Origin: Cyclaneusma minus
Lineage: Eukaryota > Ascomycota > Leotiomycetes > Marthamycetales > Marthamycetaceae
Direction: 5' to 3'
Length of the DNA: 64,000 bases
NCBI GenBank assembly: GCA_037179335.1
Contig: JAKZHN010000002.1
Location: 1,550,001-1,614,000 of the forward strand
A program made the translations under genes and the position numbers. The notes under the pieces are model-generated. The model did no database searches. It was not told the DNA's origin and saw nothing but the letters and a program-made list of their open reading frames with translations. Shown one piece after another: positions 9,717-20,929 of this stretch (the first letter of the stretch is position 1; every line of letters begins with the position of its first letter).

Positions 9717-10360
9717 ATCATACAAATCTCTCCATCTAAAACTTTCAAGCTTTCGAGGCAGTGTTCGTAGTCAACTGTAATTCTTAATCTTGCTCCATCC
9801 CACCCTACATAGCTTGGTTTCAGTCTTGTTACTCCGTTACATAGCCTGTAGCCGGTCAAGCTGGCTGCCTCCAGCCAAGGTGTGCAAAATCATCAGCACT
9901 TATGTGGCCGGACAAATCTCATCACGTGGACTTTTCTACCTTTGAGAAAAGCCTCCTAAGATTAAGCTGGCGGTGCCCTGCAATACACTTATTATTGGAC
10001 ACCTTCTCCTTTTCTGCATCTGACAAGTCAGACTATATAGCCACGTTACATAACAAACCATCCCACAACTTCAGGTCTGATCTTTTATTGCGCGTGAGCT
10101 AGCTCCGTTTTGTCAGTCGTTAGTCAGCCAGAGTCTTATATATAGCGTGAGTGAGAGCTCTCTAGCTTCTTCTCTCCTCAGTCTCCTCAGTCCTCCAATT
10201 CTCTTCATGCCTCAACCCTTTGCTTGTGACAGTCATGAGCGCGGCCTCGCCGCCGTCCCTGTACTGGGGCATTCCGCTGTTGCTATCAATCCACTGTTGC
10301 TCCAAGCTTGAAGGAAAGCGGGTTGACTCCCTCAGCAGCTCTCTCTTAGCTGCTGTCGGA
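9717..10360. other. Intergenic region before minisatellite
   Basis: No gene is supported. The stretch 10150-10200 is rich in ctcctcagtc/ctctctagc motifs, and tatatata occurs at about 10138-10144. The end grades into the 73-bp repeats. Confidence 0.35.
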
Positions 10361-10790
10361 TTCTCCTTTGGCAGCGATTCTTCCAAGCTGCTATCATGTT
10401 CTCCCCAGCATCTCTCATCCAATTGCTGTTGTATTCTCCTGGGGCAGCTATTCTTCCAAGCTGTTGTCATATTCTCTCCAGCAGCTCTCATCCAACTGCT
10501 GTCGTATTCTCATTTGGCAGCTATTCTACCAAGCTGCTGTCATATTCTCCCCGGCAGCCCTCATCCAACTGCTGTTGAATGCTTCTTTGGTAGCGATTTT
10601 CCAAGCTGTTGTCATATTCTCCCCAGCAGCTGTCATCAAAATGCTGTTGTGTGCTCCTTTGGCAGCGATTCGTCTAAGCTGCTGTCACGTTCTCCTCCCC
10701 AGCAGCTCTCATCTAATGACTATTGTACTCTCGTCCCTTAGCAACTCTTATCCAGCTGTCGTATTCTCCTTTAACAGCTATTCTTCTAAC
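10361..10790 (+). repeat. 73-bp minisatellite, about 5.7 units
   Basis: Units start at 10361, 10434, 10507, 10580 and 10652, each headed by a variant of ttctcctttggcagcgattc, followed by two more degraded units. Each unit also contains ccaagctgctgtcat and cagcagctctcatccaa. The period is not a multiple of three, so open frames across it are by-products. It lies about 400 bases upstream of copy 6. Confidence 0.88.
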
Positions 10791-10982
10791 CTGCTGTCGT
10801 CCCCATCTTCAGACCCCAAACTTCACCTATATTCGCTTACCACATCTCACATTCACAACATTCCGCTTAGACAGGATGCTAGCGCCCTCGCCTCTCTTGC
10901 TGCCAAGAGGACCCTATGGTATAAATATCTCCCAATGATCTGCTCTTCCAACTTCCTTTCTCTGTTCTCCAATCCGTTCCGA

Positions 10983-11083
10983 AACTTCAACCTTCTTCCT
11001 TGATTCTGACCTGACATCAAGTCACAACACTTTAACTTCAACCTTCTTCCTTGATCCTGACCTGACATCAAGTCACAACACTT
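10983..11083 (+). repeat. 49-bp direct duplication in the copy 6 leader
   Basis: Two adjacent near-identical units begin with acttcaaccttcttccttga and end with gtcacaacactt, differing at one or two positions. They sit about 60-160 bases before the copy 6 ATG, probably in its 5' leader or core promoter. Confidence 0.85.
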
Positions 11084-11145
11084 CTTACCCACAACACTTC
11101 TCTTACAACGCTACTCAAATCCAATCATCAGCCAAGTCCAACAAA

Positions 11146-11920
11146 ATGATGATCCACTCCACCATTTGTGATGGATATTTCGAAAGCCTTCAAGAACTCA
11201 ACCACCATTTGCCCGGTCATTGCGTCGATCCGGACTCATGCGACTTTACTGGTGACATCTCTCAGATGTCTCCCACCCTCGCGCGGGTGGGCCTGGCCGC
11301 CGGACTCTCTTTGGCCCCACCTCCAGTTTTCCATGGCCAGAGCGAAGCGACGCCTGCCCAACCCAGCCAAGCTGAGCTTGTCCAACCCAGCCAGCACGAG
11401 CAAATGGGAAGCGGAAACCAGGAGAATACTGCGCAGAATGCCAATGGCACCAAGGTAAGCAATCACTCATCCGAACGAACAATCCTATCATCTACTGCCA
11501 AACCATCAACTAACACCCTAACAGATGTTTCGCCCGCGTGTGTACCCCCCAGCCGCCGTCGCCATCCTCAATGAATACTACGAATCCCACCAGACCCCAC
11601 AAGAGCCAAGAGTCTACGTGACTTCTGAAGAATACCAAGAACTCTCCGAGGCTACTGGAGGTGTGATGACTACGCGTGAAATTGGCAGGTGGTTCGGGTC
11701 AAAGAGACGCACTGCGGCCGGGAAGCGCAGGGGCAAGGGTGGCAGTGCGCAACAGACGCCGGGTGGGGATGCTGGCCCTGCGACGGCAGCTGCGCGTTCC
11801 CAGCGAGTGGAGGTCGAGGAAGAGGATGATGAAGATGAAAGGGAGGACGCAGTTGAGGAGGAAGGTGGAACGGACGAAGATGGACAGGACGAAGCTGAAG
11901 AGGGCGAAGCTGAGGCATAA
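11146..11920 (+). CDS. Homeodomain-like protein (copy 6, intact)
   Basis: Exons 11146-11454 and 11525-11920 join in phase 0 over a 70-nt intron (gtaagc; caactaacaccctaacag), giving 234 residues. The ATG at 11146 follows tccaacaaa. The N-terminus (MMIHSTICDGYFESLQELNHHLPGHC in part) replaces the CPxC motif of copies 2 and 3 with scattered Cys/His. A Pro/Ala/Gln linker follows. Exon 2 encodes VAILNEYYESH (helix 1), SEEYQELSEATG (helix 2), TTREIGRWFGSKRR (helix 3), then KRRGKGG and a long acidic tail. WF and the Arg run fit a homeodomain recognition helix, but the usual Asn is Ser and the helix1-to-Trp distance is 41 residues rather than 32. Likely a nuclear protein; target and function unknown. 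It converges on the wall-protein gene at 12703. Confidence 0.75.
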
Positions 11921-12702
11921 GGGTGACTAGTGTGGATGGAAGGGTGGAGGGCAGCATAAGTCCCGGGTCTGGGCAGCAGTGTAATGCTTTTGGAGACCCT
12001 GAAGTGGGATTGACGGACTGACGGCTCAAGAGCTTCAATACCATGTGTTGATAGTTCGAAGTGAAGAAGACCCCGGGTCTTCTCTGCGTTGCATTTCACT
12101 CATTGTCCCACACTTATCGGCGTTTCGTGAAACAAGGAAGCTCAGTGTCCAGTGATAATTGTGAAAACACCTAACCGACATGTGAATAATGATTCCCAGA
12201 AATCAGGAATATCCCAAAACTTGAGGACATTCGCGATGATCAGGCATACTCAGTAATTAGGTGTTTCGCTTTCAGAATACGTTGCTGTCAGCGGTGAAAT
12301 AACGATGTATCATTTTCAAATCAAAGAGCTTGAGAGAGATAGGTAGGTATGAGAACATAACACATCCGTCGACAGTGAAGCAACTTGTCAATATTGAATA
12401 TTTATACAGTAAGCAATCGATGAATACTAATCCGCGCTTCCAAATGGTTCGACCGTTCTATGAGCGCGCAATTCCATGACCGAGAAAAGGAATAAAAGAA
12501 GAAGAAAAACCCTCGAAACGACCCAAGAAACAATGCTCATATCGTACACATGACCGAAGACACAGTCTCCAAGGAAAAGTCCACCCTCCAGCCTTTGAAA
12601 AACGATATCCAGCCAGATGTCACACAAACTCATCGATGATATCATACAAACGAAATCCCATCATCCGCTCCATCAGACCGAGTACACAGCTATGCAAGCT
12701 TC
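11921..12702. other. Convergent intergenic region
   Basis: This separates the 3' ends of copy 6 (+) and the GPI wall-protein gene (-). The copy 6 side keeps the cataagtcccgggtctgggcagc element also found after copies 2 and 3. No coding region is supported. Confidence 0.45.
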
Positions 12703-15700
12703 TTACAAGCCCATGAACAAAGCAGCAACAACCAACACGGCACAAGCAGCCGAAGCCGCCAAGCCGCGAGGAGCACCGCTACCAGGCATCATAGTGTGCG
12801 ATGGCATGCTAGCAGTTCCATGGATGGTAGCGTTTGCTAAAACGTATCATTAGCCAATATTCTCACAAATGAATGTCAAGATGAAGGGGTAACTTACAAC
12901 CAGGCTTGGGGAACGGCGCCGGGTTGCCTCCAACAGGAGAGTTGTGTGTCACGGGAGAAGGAGGAGCACCGTAAGTGTCTGGCTGTGTTGGCTGGCCTGG
13001 TGTGCCTGGAACAGGGCTGTTGGGCTGCTCTGGCTTGGGTGGAGGAGCACCGTAAGTATCTGGCTGCTTTGGCTGTTCTGGCGTGCCTCCAACAGGAGAG
13101 TTGTTTGTCACGGGGGAAGGAGGAGCACCGTAAGTGTCTGGCTGCTTTGGCTGTTCTGGTGTGCCTGAAACAGGGCTGTTGGGCTGCTCTGGCTTGGGTG
13201 GAGGAGCACCGTAAGTATCTGGCTGCTTTGGCTGTTCTGGCGTGCTAGGAACGGGGCCGTTTGGCTGTTCAGGCTTGGGGGCAGGCTGCTCAGGGGCCGG
13301 CGCGTTGGGGGTTGGTCCTGGGTTGTGCACGGTGACGAAGTTTGTTCTGTGGATGTGGAGGGTGGAGACTTCAGTGGTTGTAGTGTAACTGGTAGGAGTT
13401 CCAGTGGGCATAGGGGCCAGAGTCGTGGGAGCGTTGGGCACTGCTGGGTTGGGCGGAGGAGCACCGTAAGTATCTGGCTGCTTTGGCTGTGCTGGGGTGC
13501 CAGGAACAGGGCTGTTTGGCTGCTCAGGCTTGGGGGGAGGAGCACCGTAAGTATCTGGCTGCTTTGGCTGTGCTGGGGTGCCAGGAACAGGGCTGTTTGG
13601 CTGCTCAGGCTTGGGGGGAGGTGCACCGTAAGTATCTGGCTGCTTTGGCTGTGCTGGGGTGCCAGGAACAGGGCTGTTTGGCTGCTCAGGCTTGGGCGGA
13701 GGAGCACCGTAAGTATCTGGCTGCTTTGGCTGTTGTGGCGTGCCAGGAACAGGGCTGTTTGGATGCTCAGGCTTGGGTGCTGGAACCACAGGGGCCGGCG
13801 CACTCGGGGAGGGAACCACCATCTGGGTACTCAGAACGATGGTCGTCGAGGGGATCGGCTTTGACTCGACAGGGGCCGGAGCGCTGGGCGATGGAACAGC
13901 TGGGGCGCTTGGAGATGGAACTGGCTTGGACTCAACAGGAGCTGGAGTACTTGGGGAGGGCGCCGGCTGCGAGTAAACAGGAGCCGGAGCACTTGGTGAG
14001 GGAACCACAATCTGGGTCTTAGTGACCATGGTCGTTGAGACGGCGGACGTGGTAATTATAGTGGTTGAGCCAGCGGTGACGTGAGTCTCAGTCACGGGAC
14101 AAATTGTCGTAGATTCGTAGACAATTTCTGTTGTGATGACTTCTGATGGAGTAGGCTTCGACACGACTGGGGTGCTCTGAACAGGCGAGTTGGAAGTGAC
14201 GGAGCTTTGCATTGGGACAGGGCTCGATACAGGAGGGCTCTTGACAGGCACTGAAGTCGAGCCAGTCTTTTCCTCCGTGCAGGAAGAAGACGACTCAAAT
14301 TTAGTGGAGCTGCTTTGAACAGGTGAATTGGGAGTAGTCGGCTGCACCGGAGTGCTCGTGCTGTGGACAGAAGTGCTGGAGCTCTGCACTGGGACAGGGC
14401 TGGATACAGGAGTGCTCTTGACAGGCACTGAAGTGACAGGGCTGAATACAGGAGTGCTCTTGACAGGCACTGAAGACGACTCAAATTTAGTGGAGCTGCT
14501 TTGAACAGGTGAATTGGGAGTAGTCGGGTGCACTGGAGTGCTCGAGCTCTGGACAGAAGTGCTGGAGCTCTGCACTGGGACAGGGCTGGATACAGGAGTG
14601 CTCTTGACAGGCACTGAAGTCGAGCCGGTCTTTTCCTCCGTGCAGGAAGAAGACGACTCAAATTTAGTGGAGCTGCTTTGAACAGGTGAATTGGGAGTAG
14701 TCGGCTGCACCGGAGTGCTCGTGCTCTGGACAGAAGTGCTGGAGCTCTGCACTGGGACAGGGCTGGATACAGGAGTGCTCTTGACAGGCACTGAAGTGAC
14801 AGGGCTGAATACAGGAGTGCTCTTGACAGGCACTGAAGACGACTCAAATTTAGTGGAGCTGCTTTGAACAGGTGAATTGGGAGTAGTCGGGTGCACTGGA
14901 GTGCTCGAGCTCTGGACAGAAGTGCTGGAGCTCTGCACTGGGACAGGGCTGGATACAGGAGTGCTTCTGGCAGGCACTGAAGTCGAGCCGGTCTTTTCCT
15001 CGGTGCAGGAAGAAGACGACGCAGTCATAGTGGAGCTGCTTTGAACAGGTGAATTGGGAGTAGTCGGCTGCACCGGAGTGCTCGAGCTCCGAACAGAAGT
15101 GCTGGAGCTCTGGACAGGAACAGGGGTGCTCGTGCTCACAACTGGAACGGGAACAGGGTAGCTGCTGGATGGCACTTGGACAGTCGTGCTCCAAGTCCAA
15201 GAAGATGAGGGCTTGCCCGGGACTGGGTTGTTTGGCTGCTCTGGCTTTGGTGGAGGTGCACCGTAAGTGCCTGGCTGTTCTGGCTTGCCTGGGACTGGGC
15301 CGTTTGGCTGCTCTGGCTTTGGGGGAGGGGCACCGGTGTTTGGCTGAGTTGGCTGCTCTGGCTTTGGTGGAGGCGCACCGTAAGTGCCTGGCTGCTCTGG
15401 GCCGTTTTGGACAGCCCTCTGGTGGCCACCGTTGCCGTTGCCAACATGGTTGCCATTGCCGGCGGTGTCGGGGTTGCAGGTGCCGAGGCCGAGGCAGGGG
15501 TTGATCTCAGGAGAAATGTTGCCAACTGGGCTGTTGCCACCCTCTGGCTTGGGCTGGTCCTTGGGCTGACCATTGACTGGCGAGTTACCCTTGACGGGGA
15601 CTGGTGCAAGGTTGGGCTGCTCGTTGGGCTGGTCCTTGACTGGAACAGGTGCCAAGTCCGGCTGCTCCTTGCCAGGCATGACAGGAACAGGTGCCAAGTT

Positions 15701-16423
15701 TGGCTGGGGTTGCTCTGAACCGTAGGTTCCAGGAGCTGGGCTGTTGCCTCCCTCGGGCTTGACAGGAACAGGAGCCATGTTTGGCTGCTCCTTGCCAGGA
15801 ACCGGGCTGTTGCCGGTGACTGGCACAGGGGCGAGGTTTGGCTGCTCCTTGGGCTGGTCCTTGACAGGAACAGGAGCCATGTTTGGCTGGTCCTTGCCAG
15901 GAACTGGGCTGTTGCCTGTGACGGGCACAGGGGCGAGGTTTGGCTGCTCCTTAGGCTGGTCCTTCACAGGGACAGGAGCCAAGTTTGGCTGCTCTTTGGG
16001 CTGGTCCTTCACAGGGATAGGAGCCATGTTTGGCTGGTCGGGGACGGTGAACATTGGGGTGTAGGTGCAGTCCCCATCGCAGCAAAACTCGATGCAGAAC
16101 GTGCCGGACGCCTTGGGAATCCAAGAAACGCTCCCGCTTTCACCGGCAACACCGTCTGAGTCTGTGTTAGCTCCGATATCATGATGTCAGAAGATGTAAC
16201 GAGAGGTGGAGAACTTACGGGCAATCTGATCAATGGCTGGGGCATTCTTGGAAGGGTATCCCTTCAACGTAATGTCGACATGGCCCCCTGCGGCAGAATC
16301 CCAGGTAAGAGGACATGTTTTGCCGACTGATGCATTGTTCAAAACGTCGGCGCCGGTGTCGATGTGGAGGGCGTTCGCGTAGGCAATGGCTACTGCCACG
16401 AGAACGGCGTTGGTAAACTGCAT
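12703..16423 (-). CDS. Repeat-rich GPI-anchored cell-wall/adhesin-like protein
   Basis: Three exons on the - strand: 16423-16219, 16155-12898 and 12836-12703. Introns of 63 and 61 nt both have GTAAGT donors; the total is 3597 nt or 1198 residues. The N-terminus MQFTNAVLVAVAIAYANA is a signal peptide. Residues about 19-102 form a small cysteine-containing domain (KTCPLTWDS ... TFCIEFCCDGDC) that I cannot assign. From about residue 103 almost everything is repeats: PNLAPVPVKDQPKEQ units, a 121-residue Ser/Thr/Pro unit, and 27-residue units containing QPKQPDTYGAPPP. The last exon ends in a small-residue site (PGSGAPRG) and a hydrophobic tail to LFMGL, a typical GPI signal. The product should be a heavily O-glycosylated surface protein; adhesion is inferred from architecture. 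An alternative acceptor six bases upstream would add two residues. Confidence 0.88.
12955..13770 (-). repeat. 81-bp coding repeats (27 residues)
   Basis: The gcaccgtaag landmark recurs at 13461, 13542, 13623 and 13704, exactly 81 bases apart, with more diverged units at about 12967, 13047, 13125 and 13207. Each encodes a Pro-rich unit with PKQPDTYGAPPP. They lie near the C-terminus of the wall protein. Confidence 0.9.
14256..15118 (-). repeat. 363-bp coding repeat (121 residues)
   Basis: The landmark gtcgagcc(a/g)gtcttttcctcc occurs at 14256, 14619 and 14982, exactly 363 bases apart; the third unit is partial. Each unit encodes Ser/Thr/Pro sequence with VQSSSTSVQSSSTPV and one SSCTEEKTGSTS segment that carries the only cysteine of the unit. 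Sequence between units is nearly identical, so copy number is likely to vary between strains. Confidence 0.9.
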
Positions 16424-18720
16424 TCTGAACTCTTGGAAGAATCGAAATCGAAGATGAGTTCGAAAGGAATGTGGTTGTCGAATTCGACGGTCGGGAACAT
16501 GCACACAAAAAAGAACAAATGAATGTCGGTTGTCTAAGTTGTCGAATTGTCGATGGATCTGATGAAAAACATATTGCTGGCGGAGAACAACTGGTTATAG
16601 GGAACAGGAAATTGGTAACGACAGTTGCATGAACAATGGGAGATGCTACCTTCCTTACCAGCTCATGGCTTACCGTGAGGTAAATTGTTGGAATCTTTGA
16701 TGGTTGGTCCCTGATCCTGGTTGACATGAACGGTAACGCTCGCCCGCTGGATGTATTTTGGTAACGCAGGTGGCGGATAATGCCCGATGTGCCGGGATGA
16801 TGAGAAGGTTTGTTTCAGGGGCGAATCCATGAAATCGTGCATAGGATGGATGCGCCACATTGAACTCTGACATCGCACGTCCATCATGGTCGGTGGTAGA
16901 TCGCACGATCGTCTTGTCATTATGGCGGGGTTCGTAGATCAGATGAATAACTTTGGCTTCCAGAAACACGGTTGACAATTTGGATTCGCGAGTCGAGTCG
17001 TCTTGCCTCGGTCGAGGGCCTTTGCTGTGATGAGCGGGTAGATGCCCATGAAAGGGGGAGCGCGGTGACTTGGAGTTCAAAAGCTTGGGCCTCCCTCTAG
17101 AGGTTGCGGTGGCGGCGACGACGATGGCACGATGTCACGCTAACTTTGGACCGATGGAGCTTGACTGTCGTCTAGAAGTGCCATTCCGATTTCCCAGGTC
17201 CGCAGGTGCCGATGGGCCGTCTGCAGAATTTCAAATTGCGACCCCCAGATTGCGACCGGCAGATGCTATTGGGGATTCCGAAATGGATCGTGGTGTGCCG
17301 CTCTCTGTTCTGCTGGAAAGACGCGATGTCGTGATGTTTCGTGTTCAAGGTTCAATGTTTGCACAAAATTCAATGTTCTCATGTTGCACAAGTTCGGGAC
17401 GCCCCTATTTCTCGGAGTGGATAAAGGTGCCGCCGTAGCGCGCACTAAACTTTATTTTCACCTCACGCTAAGTGGTCCTTTTCACCACACATCACAGAGC
17501 GCGAGGAACTTGGAGAGAAGTCTCTCACCTGTGCCCGGTCGTGACATTGAATTTCTCGATTGTGACGAATTGTGACGAACCAGGCGCCATCTGGATTATG
17601 CTCATGCCAAGCTCCAGCCCATGCTGCATGTTGCTGTGTGCGAGTGTGCGCAGGAACTCCCTCCCGACATGCATTGAGCTTAATTTGACGATCGCTTTGT
17701 TTTGACAGCCACAGAAAGTATGCTGCTCGAGGACAGCCTGGAACAGCCTGGAACACTTCCAAATAGCCAGTGGGAATGATAATGTTCATGCACTTCCTGC
17801 TTGGGACTGGTTCCGAAGTTATGATTTTCCTGTCAAGTCGGGCACACCGAGTTGAGTTCGAGTGATTACGATTCTCTAAGCGGAACGAGATATGTCTCGA
17901 GAGTCTGCTTCGGAAGTCTGATTTATCCTTGGATCTGAGGATATTTCTGGATCCCATTTCCTGTTATTCAGGTCCGACCTCGTGACTTTGAAGGCCTCGT
18001 GTTCATGCTCGTTTTCTCACCTGAGGATTCACGTTCAATTGCTTGCTGGTTCCTCGATGATGATGTATGCCTTGTACTCCATTCCGACGCTGTGCGTCTT
18101 TTTGCATCACAGGCTTTCATTTCTCTATCCCAACTGTCCACCATGAATCTGGACTCCGCCTCCAACGGTGCTGTCTACAGTTCGCAGTGGATAGAGCCAA
18201 TGTGGGGTTGAGCAGCCTCTGATTCCATGGTCATCTTTCCATCTTCCGGCCATTCTCCTGTGGTCGAGATCACTTGCCCGAAGTATGTCCCTTTCTTCAA
18301 ATGCGGAGTACTACCATCATTCGGAAGTGGGGGACCGGTATGGTGAAGCTCTCGAGTCTCCTATTGTAGGTAATCAGTTCACTGCCCTGAAATCTCGTCT
18401 CCTCTTGCTCGATGCGAAGGTATCGTGAGTTGCCGCTTTCCTCCTGCTAAGTCAGTTCATGATCAGTTGTATTGTCAGTATTCATGTCAAAACCGCATCA
18501 CCAAATCACTCAAGTCCACAATTCAGAATATGAAGAAGAGAAGGGAATCCATTCCCGGGGTATCTACTTGCTCCGAAAACGCCCAGAGCAGAGCAACGAA
18601 AAGCAGCAGAAGCGACGCTACCCACCGGCAACGCCCAAGCAAGACGACAACGCCGCAAAGCCACGCCACCCACCACGAACGATCCCCGCAGAAGAGCCAC
18701 CCCGAATTCCAACGACAAAC
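16424..18720. other. Long intergenic region upstream of the wall-protein gene
   Basis: About 2.3 kb without a supportable gene. Frames of 120-165 codons occur on both strands (for example 16670-17080 -, 17070-17438 +, 17463-17957 -), but none has recognisable domains, clear introns or biased composition. It should hold the promoter of the wall-protein gene. Confidence 0.4.
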
Positions 18721-18892
18721 GCCACGAAGGGTCGGACAAACCCCGCCTCAACGATCAACCACAATCACCCATCCCCCTTCTCACCCCCACCCCACCACAA
18801 TGCCACGAAGGGTCGGACAAACCCCGCCTCAACGATCAATCTCCACCCCATCCCCCACCCCATCCCCCACCCCATCCCCCACCCCATCCCCC
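18721..18892. repeat. Direct repeat plus 12-bp tandem repeat
   Basis: A 38-base sequence headed by gccacgaagggtcggacaaa appears at 18721-18758 and 18802-18839 (period 81). Immediately after, at 18845-18892, four units of accccatccccc follow. They lie just past the stop codon of the - strand gene at 18898. Confidence 0.88.
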
Positions 18893-18897
18893 GCTCT

Positions 18898-20773
18898 CTA
18901 CGAGCCATCATCACCCTTCTTAGTCTTCTTCGGCTTTGGGCCGTAGTCCTTCAGAAGAAGAGGATTCTCCGGAGTCGGATGCACGCCCCATCGCGGCACT
19001 CTCCTCACCACCTGGCCTCCCGTCGGAGCCCGAGTGTGCATTCCCTGGCTTGGACTGGCCAAGCCAGAGTGCTGTCTGGGGCCTGCGACGGGAGTGGAAG
19101 AGGCAGGTGGTGGGGTTACCGGACGTCCGGCGGCAGAGCCGACGTTGCTGCTGTCGCTGGTGCCGGTGCCGGTGCCGGAGCCGTTGATGCCATTGGCGTT
19201 GGCGGTGCCGTTGGTGCCGTCGGCCTCGTTCTCGTTGTCGGTGGCGCCCTTGGCCTCGGTCTCCTTGGCTTTGCCCTTTGCCTTGTCATTGCCGCTGGCG
19301 TTGTCAGTGCCATTGGCCTCTTTCTCCTTGTCCTTGCCCTTGGTGTCGGTAGTGCCGCTGGCCTCGGTGCCATTGGCGTTGGCGTCTTCGGTGGTGTTGT
19401 CGGCCTCTTCGATGACTGGTTGCACGCGAGGTGTCAAAATTGCGTGCACACGGGCACGGCGACGAGCACGACGCTCCGCAACGTCCGGATCGGGAGCTTG
19501 GACGTTGCGGCCGAGAGGGATCTCAACGGCGATGCCGCCGGCCTCGGCGACGAAGGCTGCGAGGTTCTGGTCGGAGGTTGAGAGGAGTGGAGTGCCGAGA
19601 AGAGGAGGAGAGGTGGCGCGGCGAGCGCGAGCTTCGACGACAAGAGGACCACTATCACGAGTAGCAGGGGGAGCCGAACCACGAGCCGAACCACCACCAC
19701 GAGCAGCAGCAGGAGCAGAGCCACGAGCAGCGCCACCACCGACGCCAGCTGCTGACGACGATGACGAGGCTAATGCCCCACTGCCCCCACGACCACCGTC
19801 ACCGTTGGACGAGGTCGTGTTGTTGGAAGCAGTGGGCTCGTCATCGTCGTCGAGCATGGCAGCGGCCCAGGCGTTGGCGACTGCTTGTTCGGCGGTGATG
19901 TTGTGTGTCTCGGGCTCAGGAGCATAGCCACGAGCAATTTGCATCTGGCGACTTTGTATTTAGTTAGCAGCTGCTTCGAGGATCCAGGGGAGAGGTTCAA
20001 AAGGCCTCGAGGATCAAGAGGCCTCGAGGGAGAATGGAGGAGACAGGAGACTTACGAGATGTTGAGCTCGTCGGCGGTGACAGCAAAGCTGCGCCTTGCG
20101 GCCTGGACTTTGGCAACCGACTGCATCCTTGGAGGGGATGAGCGCGCCGGTTGGCGACGACGACGACCATTGAACATGGTGCTGGCGGAAGACGAGGAAG
20201 ACGGTGTGGCAGTCGAGGATGATTGTGCTGCGGAGACGGAGTTTGCTCTTGCGAGCAAGCGTTGGTCGATGGTTGCGGTCTCTGCGACGTTCTCGGCGGA
20301 TGCAAAGTGGACGACGCGACGTGGGTCTCGGAGGCTCTGCGAGCGCAGGATTGAGCGCTGCGGATTGGTGCCGGAGAAAGATGAGGCCGCAGCTGCAGAC
20401 GACGCGGAACGAGCTAGGCTACCAGAGGAAGACGACGAAGCGGCGACAGCAGGCGAGGCGAAGCGATCGGGGCCAGCACAGGAAGACGAAGAAGCGTCTG
20501 CGGCGGTGCCAGAGCGGGATGACAGGACTGGGGTTGACGGGGAGGAGAGGTCGAAGCGAGCGAGACCAGCGGAAGACGAGGCGGAACGTGAGAGACCACC
20601 AGAGGAAGACGAAGCGAGACCAGCGGAGGACGAAGAGGGGACAGCGGCAGACGAAGCGGAGCGAACAAGACCACCGGGGCACCAGAGCGGGACGACAAGT
20701 CTGGGGTGGACAGGGAGGCCTGGTTCAACTCGCGGGCAGTTCTCTCGCGGCGGAAAAGATCTGGCGGAGACAT
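18898..20773 (-). CDS. Low-complexity Ser/Ala-rich protein of unknown function
   Basis: On the - strand the first ATG (20773, MSPPDLFRRERTARELN) follows a spliced leader without upstream ATGs. Sequence to 20056 encodes degenerate Ser repeats of the type SSGGLSRSASS and SSSSAGLARF, then a less simple part (LRDPRRVVHFASAENVAETATIDQRLLARANS) and RRSFAVTADELNIS. A 104-nt intron (19952-20055; GTAAGT, CTAAC, ACAAAG) leads to the last exon, 19951-18898: SRQMQIARGYAPEPE, Gly/Ala repeats, a Lys/Glu/Thr/Asn-rich stretch (KGKDKEKEANGT), and the end PKPKKTKKGDDGS. The frame shifts near 20680: either a weak 155-nt intron (20528-20682, donor GTGCCC), which makes a 538-residue protein in frame, or a 1-nt indel. 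I recognise no domain. Confidence 0.55.
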
Positions 20774-20856
20774 TCTGGCGACTGGGGGACTTGATAGGCT
20801 TGCGAGGCGAAATTGGCAGCGACAGAAAAGCGGACGAGCAACAGACACCGAATGTA

Positions 20857-20929
20857 CTGAGAGCGAGGGTCAGTCATGAACGATCAATCTTCAGTTGGGA
20901 GCTTTCCCATCTTCTGCGAGGTGACATAC
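20857..20929 (-). other. 5'UTR intron of the 18898-20773 gene
   Basis: On the - strand, GCAAG|GTATGT at 20930/20929 and CTCAG|TACATT at 20857/20856 delimit a 73-nt intron with a TGACTGAC branch-like site. No ATG precedes it, so it lies in the leader. It supports the start at 20773. Confidence 0.6.

Noticed and set aside
10220..11003. Two + strand frames of 173 and 211 codons
   Set aside because: They cross the 73-bp minisatellite, whose period is not a multiple of three. Apparent peptides are repeat artefacts.
13108..15718. Many overlapping frames (e.g. 251 and 231 codons) on both strands
   Set aside because: Shadows of the in-phase repeats of the wall-protein gene. The true frame is fixed by the signal peptide, introns and GPI tail.
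16670..17438. Frames of 136 (-) and 122 (+) codons upstream of the wall-protein gene
   Set aside because: They overlap each other in part, lack motifs and lie in the likely promoter.
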